Position numbers and translations under genes: made by a program
The notes under the pieces: model-generated
What the model was told of the DNA's origin: nothing
Seen by the model: only the letters and a program-made list of their open reading frames with translations
The model's database searches: none
Shown: positions 17,396 to 24,650 of the stretch, one piece after another
Position numbering within the stretch: the stretch's first letter is position 1
Layout of the letters: each line of letters begins with the position of its first letter
Assembly (NCBI GenBank): GCA_027858855.1
Contig: JAQIBV010000009.1
Span: 1 to 64,000 of the forward strand
Direction: 5' to 3'
Source of the DNA: Spirochaetota bacterium
GTDB lineage: Bacteria; Spirochaetota; UBA4802; JAFGJZ01
Length of the DNA stretch: 64,000 nucleotides

Positions 17396-17833
17396 TCATC
17401 GATTAGGCCTCTTTTTTGTCAAGTATAAAGCTGTCATATTCAAAACAGCAATTCCCAAGAATATTAGCCCTATCATTAAAGTCGCGTTATAATTGCTGGT
17501 AAAAAAATGTTTCGTCATGTAAATTAAAAGAACTACTGGTAAAAAGACACCGTTAAAATAGATCAACTCTCGATACCGCTCAGGATCATATAATGGCAAA
17601 ATCATGGTACAACCAACAAATACAATAATAATAGAAAATGATTTCGAGAGCAGATAAAGAAGCATCAAATAATCATCAATACGGATCTGGTTAGCCCATT
17701 CTGTATTAAGAGGAATCTGGAAAACCGAACAAAAAAGATCGGGCTTAATAATGTACAGCCCACCCATAGCAATATAGACCAGACCGGTTAACAGAACGAA
17801 AACTTGCAATAAATTGATAAGCCCATTGCGCAT
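17396..17833 (-). CDS. Four-helix integral membrane protein, unknown
   Basis: I do not recognise the family. The 145 residues hold about four hydrophobic segments (near 7-27, 54-78, 90-107 and 118-138) with short polar links and a basic end (LTKKRPNR). There is no signal-peptide cleavage site. It lies 17 bp after the cNMP-MinD gene and 90 bp before the STAS gene in the same direction. It could be the membrane partner of the MinD-type ATPase, which is inference from position only. Confidence 0.6.
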   Translation of the reverse strand: MRNGLINLLQVFVLLTGLVYIAMGGLYIIKPDLFCSVFQIPLNTEWANQIRIDDYLMLLYLLSKSFSIIIVFVGCTMILPLYDPERYRELIYFNGVFLPVVLLIYMTKHFFTSNYNATLMIGLIFLGIAVLNMTALYLTKKRPNR

Positions 17834-17850
17834 AAAAATTGCTCCACTGT

Positions 17851-19536
17851 TTATTTAAAGATGGTTTGTGTATTATACAGATCCAGTAATGGCAGGTCAA
17901 TAATAAAATCACCTTTTGCTCGATTTACGTCACGCTGTCGTGCAAGAGAATCAAGAAAGCTGCCCTCTTTAAAAGGATAAGCAATAATTTCTGTCTCCAC
18001 AGTAACATGTTTAAAATCGGAAGCGTGCCTACGATACATTATATTTTTTTGCCCAGTATATGATGCAGAGAAGGGACGTCCGGCGATATAGTGCTTATGA
18101 AAATAGGGTTTTCTTGAAAAAGCGGCCGTCACTATATCTGCTATGGAACCGGTAGTGATCTGAAACAACCTACCTGCTTCCCCCGAAAGAATAGCACTCA
18201 TAGAAACAGGTAAATCCTCAAGGCGTGCTTTTCCGAATAACTTTTTAACATATGATTGAAAATAAGCAACATTATAGAGCCGCTCATCAGGAAAAACCAG
18301 CTTATAAAAGAGCTTATGGCGTGAAATATTAAAGAAATCATTCATTTGATCAGAAAAAGCGGAGCGGTCATTCAAAAAACTGTAGAGCGACATAAAGAAT
18401 ATTGAAAAGCCAGTACAGATAAAATGAGCCTTTGGATTATTTTCAAACAGTGTAACATAGGGAAGAGAACGATAGAAGCTAGATCCTAGAAAAAATGTCT
18501 GTTTTTTGTTAAAAATCTCAGAGATTTCCTTCAATTCTTCCAAATTGAGATTATCATCTGCAAGCACGGAGTCGGTTTTTTCAATAACGGGAAAATCTAC
18601 ACTGCACCCAGTGATAGAGTCACTAAACAGGTGATTACATACATGTATAACCTTTTGCCCCTCTTCAATAAATCGGTCAAACCATAGTGAAGCCGAACGC
18701 TTTTCATTTATGTTTTTACACACATTGAAGAGATAATCGCTATTTGCTATGACATCTTCTGAGAGGGATGCTGATGGGCCATCAATAATAATATAATCAA
18801 AATCAAAAGATGAATGTACTACTAGAGCGGCAAGAAGATCTCGGCTACTTTTTTCTTTTTCACCATTAGAAAAGTTTATTATAGAGAGTCCTTCATTAAC
18901 TGACACGAGATATTTATTTATGTCGAAGTTCTCTCGCAACTCCTTCATAACAATAGGAATTCCCTCTTCACAGGAAAAAAAAGAAGCGATACTCTTATGT
19001 GAACGTGATGCATCAATTAAAAGAACACGGTGTTGCTGCGACAGAAATGCTGCTAATACTGCTGAGAACAGAGTTTTGCCACTCTTAATTGATCCGGTTA
19101 CTCCAATTACAGCTAAATCTGTTAAGCGGGTTGAATAATTGTCTGGGGCAACCTCAATTCCATTATAAGAAATGGTCTGAAGATATCCCCGGATTTTTTT
19201 TATATCAGAAAGAAAATACATAAGCATTTTCTCGTCAATGATACGATAAATCAGACTATCTTCACTTATTAAAATATCATACCGTTCATTTGAGACTGCA
19301 AAAGGTAATCGTCCAAAACCATCACCTGCACGCAAAACCAGTGATTTGTGTACACCATCAAAAGAGACCGCAACGGAACCCGATTCAATATAATAATAGA
19401 AAATATTTTTTTCATTGATTGAGAGTTTCGCACCTTTTTTAAACAAAATTGGCTCGAAACGGGAAAGAAAGTCAGGTACTTCTCTTTTAAGAAGAAATGA
19501 AAAGATATGATTATCTGAAAAACCGGTAAAATCCAT
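17851..19536 (-). CDS. cNMP-binding-like, MinD/ParA-like ATPase and degenerate patatin fusion
   Basis: Three parts can be read in 561 residues. (1) About 1-120 is a cyclic-nucleotide-binding-like beta-roll (IESGSVAVSF, LRAGDGFGRLPF) without a clear phosphate-binding cassette. (2) About 140-335 is a SIMIBI ATPase: deviant Walker A VTGSIKSGKT with signature lysine K151 and K154, A' motif LLIDAS (D175), and Walker B YIIIDGP (D252). (3) About 345-520 aligns with patatin lipases: LGSSFYRS in place of LGGGGxRG, TGFSIF (S378) in place of GxSxG, and ARLEDLPVSMSAI followed by a GS-led helix. The catalytic Asp of DGG is not found. The order cNMP, ATPase-like region, patatin recalls NTE/PNPLA6 proteins, but here the P-loop is intact and the lipase is not. 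Its start overlaps the preceding TPR gene stop (TGATG), implying translational coupling. Confidence 0.62.
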   Translation of the reverse strand: MDFTGFSDNHIFSFLLKREVPDFLSRFEPILFKKGAKLSINEKNIFYYYIESGSVAVSFDGVHKSLVLRAGDGFGRLPFAVSNERYDILISEDSLIYRIIDEKMLMYFLSDIKKIRGYLQTISYNGIEVAPDNYSTRLTDLAVIGVTGSIKSGKTLFSAVLAAFLSQQHRVLLIDASRSHKSIASFFSCEEGIPIVMKELRENFDINKYLVSVNEGLSIINFSNGEKEKSSRDLLAALVVHSSFDFDYIIIDGPSASLSEDVIANSDYLFNVCKNINEKRSASLWFDRFIEEGQKVIHVCNHLFSDSITGCSVDFPVIEKTDSVLADDNLNLEELKEISEIFNKKQTFFLGSSFYRSLPYVTLFENNPKAHFICTGFSIFFMSLYSFLNDRSAFSDQMNDFFNISRHKLFYKLVFPDERLYNVAYFQSYVKKLFGKARLEDLPVSMSAILSGEAGRLFQITTGSIADIVTAAFSRKPYFHKHYIAGRPFSASYTGQKNIMYRRHASDFKHVTVETEIIAYPFKEGSFLDSLARQRDVNRAKGDFIIDLPLLDLYNTQTIFK

Positions 19537-20894
19537 CAGGATACTTTTTTTAACAACTCTATTAATTTGGATTTGGTAATAAGTTCAATAGGACGTGTAT
19601 TTGAATAGTCAATTGCACTTTGACCAAATTCACCTGTAGAGATGACCATAACCCTCTGTGCGTTTTTGGGTTTCATCATATCATAAAGATTACGCAAATA
19701 ACCATCAGAAATAACATTTGTAGTACGATAAACACGAATTATTCGATATACACGGCGTGTATTACGTCGATTATCCTCTTTTTCCACTGCGTAAATTTCG
19801 ATTTCACTGTCTTTAAGAACTTTTAGTTCCTGAACTTCGAAATTCATAGACTCTATCATCTTTCTTGAAAGATGTTCAAAATTTGAAAGCGAGGCAATCA
19901 TAAAGTCCTTAATTCTGTCATCCTGCCGGAATTCAGCATTCTGGCGAAGTTTCTGTTCCACATCGCGAAAATTTTTCTTCTGTTCATATATTTTTTCCCA
20001 ATGCTCAATTGCAGATTGAAGATCGCGCATCTTCTCGTGAGCAGATGCAAGAAAATAACGCATGTTTAACTCGGTATCACTTCCCTTGCGTGCTGTTCGC
20101 AATCCTTTATCAAATTCAATGATTGCCTTTGGATAATGCTCAATTTCAAGATAGCAACTACCCTTAGCCAGAAAACACTTTGATCGAATGTCTTCACTCT
20201 TCTGAGCAATTTCAAACTCTTTTACAGCCCACTCCACATCACCCTCAGCACGAAGTGCTAAGCCCAAAAAGTAATGCGCTTTAGAATTAGCGCTATCCAG
20301 TTTAATCGTATTCATGAATGCCTGTTTCGCATCTTTTGTGTTACCAGTTCTGTATTGGATCTGCCCTAAGTAATAGAAAATATCCGCCTGAGTCTGATTC
20401 AAGCTGGCAGCCTTTTTAAAATAATCGAGCGCCTTGTCAAAGACACCTGCAGTAAAAAAGAGATAGCCCAACCAATAATAGTTCTGGTAATTATTCGGAT
20501 CAATCTGAGTAAGGATCATGTACTCTTTTTTGGCATCATTTATCTTGTTTTGATTTTTATACAGGGTTGCAAGTTTATCGCGGACATCAACTTCATTTAC
20601 TTTTTCACTGTACAACCCCAGTTTGATCACCTGACGATACTCAAGAATTGCATACTGGAAATTTTTATCCATACGGTAGGCTTCACCAAGAAGGAAATGG
20701 GCATATACATTACGGTCATCAGCTGCAAGAATTTCATCCAGCTTGCGAATTGCAGACTTAAATTGTCCTTTTTTTATCAATTCGGCAATTTCATCAAGTT
20801 TTTTCGGAGAAAAATAGGTAGAAAAAACATATAACGCAAGAATCGTTACGACAATTATGATTAGAAAAACAATAATGTAGGTGATATAGGCCAT
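19536..20894 (-). CDS. Membrane-anchored TPR protein with degenerate Mrr-like tail (paralogue)
   Basis: The 452 residues begin with one transmembrane helix (about 5-26). At least seven TPR units (30-310) follow, and then an Mrr-like tail (336-452): NFEHLSRKMIESMNFEV, SEIEIYAV, YRIIRVYR, RVMVISTGEFGQSAIDY and PIELITKSKLIELL. That last segment matches the end of Mrr proteins (pI.LIdg..L..ll) especially well. The GxD aspartate is E366 and the Q/ExK triad is not preserved, so nuclease activity is unlikely. It shares architecture and the FRDVEQ linker with the protein at 15172-16731. It is located 18 bp after the coiled-coil gene and overlaps the cNMP-MinD gene by one base. A scaffold role at the inner membrane is inferred. 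Confidence 0.65.
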   Translation of the reverse strand: MAYITYIIVFLIIIVVTILALYVFSTYFSPKKLDEIAELIKKGQFKSAIRKLDEILAADDRNVYAHFLLGEAYRMDKNFQYAILEYRQVIKLGLYSEKVNEVDVRDKLATLYKNQNKINDAKKEYMILTQIDPNNYQNYYWLGYLFFTAGVFDKALDYFKKAASLNQTQADIFYYLGQIQYRTGNTKDAKQAFMNTIKLDSANSKAHYFLGLALRAEGDVEWAVKEFEIAQKSEDIRSKCFLAKGSCYLEIEHYPKAIIEFDKGLRTARKGSDTELNMRYFLASAHEKMRDLQSAIEHWEKIYEQKKNFRDVEQKLRQNAEFRQDDRIKDFMIASLSNFEHLSRKMIESMNFEVQELKVLKDSEIEIYAVEKEDNRRNTRRVYRIIRVYRTTNVISDGYLRNLYDMMKPKNAQRVMVISTGEFGQSAIDYSNTRPIELITKSKLIELLKKVS

Positions 20895-20912
20895 CAGCTG
20901 ATTATTTCCTTA

Positions 20913-21212
20913 TCAGGTAGTGATTTTATACTTATTATCGGTAAGTTCCCTGATTTTCGCAAGAACCTGTTTTTTCTCCTCATCACAAAGTTGGGCAACA
21001 CGTTCATTTGCCGAAATTGTCTCTTTAAAATCAATCATCTCGGATCTGGAATACTCAATAGCATTCTCGTACATCGAGACTATAGCCATTTGGGTAGAGA
21101 GTTCTTTTTCATTTAGACGTAATACCTGCTTATAACTCTCAATAACTTCAAGCAGTTGTCGATTGTCCTCTTCCAGCTTCTTTAAACGGGCCTGTATCTC
21201 TTCCTGTTCCAT
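20913..21212 (-). CDS. Small coiled-coil protein, unknown
   Basis: These 99 residues are almost entirely charged heptads (EEIQARLKKLEEDNRQLLE and onward), with no transmembrane segment, no cysteine pair and no enzyme motif. The protein probably forms a parallel or antiparallel coiled-coil dimer. GAGGCG precedes the ATG. It sits 6 bp after DUF1015 and 18 bp before the TPR-Mrr gene, inside the greA-led operon, so it may be a structural partner of the TPR proteins. No family name can be given. Confidence 0.7.
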   Translation of the reverse strand: MEQEEIQARLKKLEEDNRQLLEVIESYKQVLRLNEKELSTQMAIVSMYENAIEYSRSEMIDFKETISANERVAQLCDEEKKQVLAKIRELTDNKYKITT

Positions 21213-21218
21213 AACGCC

Positions 21219-22439
21219 TCACTTCTTAAATGAATGTATTACCATGCCACTACGCAACTTGGGTTCAAACCATGTTGATTTTGGTGGCATGACCAAACCA
21301 CTGTCAGACACCTCAATAAGCTGATTAATAGTAGTCGGATACATCGAAAAGGCAACCGCAAATTTTCCTGAATCTACTATTCTCTCTAACTCATCTGTTC
21401 CGCGTATTCCCCCGATAAAATCTATTCTTTCAGATACCCTCGGATTATCAATACCCAGCAAAGGAGAAAGAATCTCTTTCTGTAAAATCTGAACATCAAG
21501 CGATTCCACAGGATCAGTTGGTATTTCAAAAAGTGGAGTTAGCATATACCAGATAGAATCAATATACATTGCTACAGAGGTCGAAGCAAGAGGAGTTTTA
21601 TGTTTTGTCTCTTCAATTGAGTATTTTTTCGATAACTGTGTCATAAATTGTTCTTTTGTTAAAGAGTTAAGATCAGTGACAACACGGTTATAGGGTAGAA
21701 TATGAAGCTCCTCATCTGGGAAAATTACCGATAAAAAGTAATCAGAACCGTCTTTGACACCCTTTGCCGCACGTTCGCGGCCTACACGGGCAGCTGAGGC
21801 TGCACGATGATGACCATCAGCTATATAAAGCTCAAGAGAAGCAAACTCCCCGATTATTTCGCTAATTACCGAATCTTCGGATATTGCGCGAAAAGAGTGA
21901 TGCACACCATCACCAGAAACAAAATCATAGAGTGGTTTGTTTTGCAGAGCTTTCTCGAATTGATCGCGAAGATTTTGTTGTTGCTTATAAAGTAAAAACA
22001 CAGGACCAGTTTGGGCGTTTAGCTTATCAAGATGTCGAATTCTGTCTTTCTCTTTTGCTTCACGGGTTAACTCATGTTTTTTTACAATGCCTGAATCATA
22101 ATCCTTTACGGACACAAGAGTAACAAGTCCGGTTTGAGAACGACCGTTCATAGTTAAGGTATATAGATAAAGTTGATCACTCTCATCCTGAATTAAATAC
22201 TCCTTTTCAAGAAAATGAGCAAGATTTTCAGCTGCCTTTTCATAAACCTCTTCACTGTAAGGATCTATATCAATCGGAAGATCAATTTCAGGTTTAGTTA
22301 TATGATAAAAGTTATACTTATTATCTGCTGCGATTAATCGAGCCTCTTCGCTATTACAAACATCATAAGGCAATTCACTCAACTTCTCAACAATGTCAGC
22401 TTGCGGTCGTAAACCTCTAAATGCCTTTATTAATGCCAT
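21219..22439 (-). CDS. DUF1015 family protein
   Basis: The start ALIKAFRGLRPQADIVEKL followed by LPYDVCNSEEAR, FYHITKPEIDLP, IADGHHRAASAAR and SVIFPDEELHILPYNRVV is the DUF1015 pattern. The 406-residue length is normal for the family. The motif DGHHR (about residues 208-212) resembles the G-x-H-R box of ParB-fold proteins, but no reaction can be assigned here from sequence. In some genomes DUF1015 lies near serine or D-3-phosphoglycerate metabolism; that is not the case here. It is 2 bp after greA and 6 bp before the coiled-coil gene, so part of one transcript. Confidence 0.85.
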   Translation of the reverse strand: MALIKAFRGLRPQADIVEKLSELPYDVCNSEEARLIAADNKYNFYHITKPEIDLPIDIDPYSEEVYEKAAENLAHFLEKEYLIQDESDQLYLYTLTMNGRSQTGLVTLVSVKDYDSGIVKKHELTREAKEKDRIRHLDKLNAQTGPVFLLYKQQQNLRDQFEKALQNKPLYDFVSGDGVHHSFRAISEDSVISEIIGEFASLELYIADGHHRAASAARVGRERAAKGVKDGSDYFLSVIFPDEELHILPYNRVVTDLNSLTKEQFMTQLSKKYSIEETKHKTPLASTSVAMYIDSIWYMLTPLFEIPTDPVESLDVQILQKEILSPLLGIDNPRVSERIDFIGGIRGTDELERIVDSGKFAVAFSMYPTTINQLIEVSDSGLVMPPKSTWFEPKLRSGMVIHSFKK

Positions 22440-22441
22440 AA

Positions 22442-22942
22442 CTACTCTTCTCCCTCTACCGAAAATTCGGAACCATGAATGGTTTTAAGTTTTAATAATT
22501 TAAATTTTTTCACACCCACAGGAATGGTTACCTCAACAACATCGCCCACTTTTTTATAGGCCAAGGCTTGTCCATAAGGTGTGCTGAAGGCAATTTTATT
22601 CTCAGTCGGATTACTCTCCGCCTCTGTTACAAAAACAAAGGTCAAACGCATTGATGAGTCCTGATCTGCTATTGTAACTTCTGATCCAAAACCAACCATT
22701 CCGTCCGGTATTTCTTCAATTTTAACACTTGCTATTTTGGCTAATTGATCACTCAGTTGGGCAATTTTTGCTTGAACAAAACCCTGTCGTTCGCGTGCTG
22801 CATGATAATCAGCATTTTCTTTTAAGTCACCATGTTCACGTGCTTCAGCTATTTTAAGCGGCAATTCAACTTTGAACTCATGCTTTAATGCGTCAAGCTC
22901 ATCACGAATTTCCAGCTTTCTTTTTTCGATATCAATACCCAT
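22442..22942 (-). CDS. greA: Transcript cleavage factor GreA
   Basis: GreA stimulates backtracked RNA polymerase to cut its nascent transcript. The 166-residue protein has the N-terminal coiled-coil with the acidic tip GDLKENADYHAARERQ (about 38-53), then the FKBP-like C-terminal domain with STPYGQALAYKKVGD. Start 22942 has AGAGG in front; an ATG 12 bp upstream is possible. It leads the run of genes that continues with DUF1015, the coiled-coil and the TPR/MinD proteins. A near-consensus promoter lies about 145 bp upstream, leaving an unusually long leader. GreA rather than GreB is favoured by its short form. Confidence 0.92.
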   Translation of the reverse strand: MGIDIEKRKLEIRDELDALKHEFKVELPLKIAEAREHGDLKENADYHAARERQGFVQAKIAQLSDQLAKIASVKIEEIPDGMVGFGSEVTIADQDSSMRLTFVFVTEAESNPTENKIAFSTPYGQALAYKKVGDVVEVTIPVGVKKFKLLKLKTIHGSEFSVEGEE

Positions 22943-23087
22943 AAAGCCTCTCATTATTACTTTTATAAGAAGTCTTCCTAAAATTTTTACACGTTAAAGC
23001 TTCAGTTACACACTGCAAAATAAAACTGAAAAGATAATGTGTGAAATAATTGCCGGAATCAGCTTTGGAAGTACATCCGCAAAGGAT

Positions 23088-23116
23088 TTTATACTAACCG
23101 CTATAGTTTATGTCAA
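23088..23116 (-). promoter_or_regulatory. Strong sigma70-type promoter upstream of greA
   Basis: A perfect TTGACA (23111-23116) and TATAAA (23088-23093) on the minus strand are spaced 17 bp apart. The implied leader to greA is about 140 bases. This is the best promoter match in the window and probably drives the whole greA-to-STAS run. Confidence 0.85.
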
Positions 23117-23145
23117 GATTTATTTATATTGCCATAGATGCAAAA

Positions 23146-23577
23146 TTAAAGGTTTTTCTCTTCACCAATACGTCTTATAATATTGGCCACAGGTTGGGTA
23201 TGTTGTTTTAAAAATAAAATAAGAGCTATAAACGGAAGGACAGCTATAATACCAATTAAAACATTAAGATCTGAATCGCTAAAAAAAGTAATAAACCGAT
23301 ACCCGATAAAGGCACCAGCAAGAATCAAAACAGCAGGCCCTAAATATAGAAGTACAGATATATAAATGAACGGAAAGGTAATTTCGAATTCTACTTTGTC
23401 CCCGGAACGAACCGGTACTAAAGAGTGACAAACAAGTTCACGCACACTATCATTATCTGAGGAGCCATGACAACTTTTTTTATGTTTACAGGACCCACAC
23501 CCCTCCTGTTCATCAGGAGCAACAATGTACTCATCCCCGTTTACGGCAATAACTGTTCCTGTTTCGCAACTAGCCAT
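23146..23577 (-). CDS. rseC: SoxR-reducing/RseC family membrane protein
   Basis: This 143-residue protein starts inside the stop of the preceding gene (ATGGCTAG overlap), which favours ATG 23577 over an upstream in-frame start. A short N-terminal beta domain (ETGTVIAVNGDEYIV) leads into a cysteine cluster CGSCKHKKSC, then two transmembrane helices (about 72-92 and 97-117) and a basic tail. This is the RseC/MucC layout. In other bacteria such proteins belong with Rnf complexes that reduce the SoxR iron-sulfur cluster, or modulate sigma-E signalling. rnfB is about 4 kb upstream on the same strand, which fits the Rnf association loosely. No soxR or rpoE is in the window. Confidence 0.8.
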   Translation of the reverse strand: MASCETGTVIAVNGDEYIVAPDEQEGCGSCKHKKSCHGSSDNDSVRELVCHSLVPVRSGDKVEFEITFPFIYISVLLYLGPAVLILAGAFIGYRFITFFSDSDLNVLIGIIAVLPFIALILFLKQHTQPVANIIRRIGEEKNL

Positions 23578-24427
23578 TTGCAAACTCTTTGATAAAAGAG
23601 TGCAGACCCTCTTCACAGGAGGCAGGACTGAATCCTGTTGCAGCATTAATTGCACTGCTGTCTATCTTGTTATACAGCAGTTGATCAGCATGGGTATGGA
23701 AATAGTCATAATCAAGCTCCTCTACCTGAGGGGATAAATTATAAGACTTAACAGAATTCAGCAAATCGAATGCTTGAAACAAAAATTGATACATCGTAAC
23801 CACATCATTTCCCGCACAATTATAAACACCAGCAACATTGTTATCGATAACTTGTGATATAACCGACGCAACATCTGATGCAAACAGAGGCATAAAGGTC
23901 TGGTCACGCAGAATTTGGATTCTTTCGTTTCTCAGAGCCTTTTCAAGAAAAGGAGTTAAAAAGCGATCATTACGACCAAAAACTTTTGGAATACGAAGTA
24001 TAAGATGTTTACACCCGCTTTCGACAATAAACTGCTCTCCTAAAAGTTTACTATCCGAAAAGACAGTGTCGGGAGATAGTATAGAATCCTCTTTGTGAAG
24101 TATACTCTGTTCAGAAGGATATACTTCAGTAGTAGAAATATGTATGAAAAAGATATTGTGCTCTTTACAGATTTTTGCGATTTTTTGCGGGGCAAAGCTG
24201 TTGCTGTTGTAGGCCCATTCACGATAAATTTCGGCATTATCGGATTCATCAACCTGATCGAGGTTAATGAAGATTGTAGGCGCAATATCATGAAATATGT
24301 TTTGTAAAAAGGAGTCGCTATTGATGTCGCCCTTATCAGGGCCGAAAGAACAGACCTGTTGACTGTTTCGCAAATGAGGTAACAGATATGAAGCAATAGA
24401 ACTATTTTCGCCTGATAGAAGTATCAT
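23570..24427 (-). CDS. Divergent RmlD-like NAD(P)-dependent sugar reductase/epimerase
   Basis: The 285 residues follow the dTDP-4-dehydrorhamnose reductase pattern: a short Rossmann start (ILLSGENSSIASYL), INLDQVDESDNAE for the usual INxAAxTxVDxAE, HISTTEVYPSE for the STDYVFDG strand, a RIPKVFGRNDRF segment and a C-terminal CEEGL helix. Two key spots differ. The glycine-rich loop is degenerate, and the catalytic YxxxK is F123-S-D-S-K127, so tyrosine is replaced by phenylalanine. It may be an inactive or regulatory member, or act by a different mechanism. It is sandwiched between tatA and rseC with overlaps or short gaps. No rmlABC genes are nearby, so dTDP-rhamnose synthesis is not supported. 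Confidence 0.65.
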   Translation of the reverse strand: MILLSGENSSIASYLLPHLRNSQQVCSFGPDKGDINSDSFLQNIFHDIAPTIFINLDQVDESDNAEIYREWAYNSNSFAPQKIAKICKEHNIFFIHISTTEVYPSEQSILHKEDSILSPDTVFSDSKLLGEQFIVESGCKHLILRIPKVFGRNDRFLTPFLEKALRNERIQILRDQTFMPLFASDVASVISQVIDNNVAGVYNCAGNDVVTMYQFLFQAFDLLNSVKSYNLSPQVEELDYDYFHTHADQLLYNKIDSSAINAATGFSPASCEEGLHSFIKEFANG

Positions 24428-24436
24428 TATATACTG

Positions 24437-24601
24437 CTACCCTTTTGAATCATCATCAGATTCATCCTCGTTTATGCTCTTCTTAAAGAGCTTGATGCCA
24501 GAACCAACATCTTTTGCAATTTTTGGAATCTTTCCGGCACCAAAAACCACAAGAATTATGAAAAATATAATAATAAGCTCACCCATTCCCGGCATACTCA
24601 T
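24437..24601 (-). CDS. tatA: Twin-arginine translocase subunit TatA/E
   Basis: This is a very short gene of 54 residues: a start MSMPGMGELIII, one transmembrane helix ending VVFGAGKIPKIAKDVG, then an amphipathic helix (GIKLFKKSI) and an acidic tail (NEDESDDDSKG). The FGxxKIPxxxxDxG pattern is diagnostic for TatA. GGAGGG stands six bases before the ATG at 24601. It lies 49 bp after fapA and 9 bp before the RmlD-like gene. TatA forms the variable-size pore for folded proteins with twin-arginine signals. No tatC is in the window. Confidence 0.93.
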   Translation of the reverse strand: MSMPGMGELIIIFFIILVVFGAGKIPKIAKDVGSGIKLFKKSINEDESDDDSKG

Positions 24602-24650
24602 AACACCCTCCAGATCTATATTGTATCTTCAACACTCGATTATTACAAAA

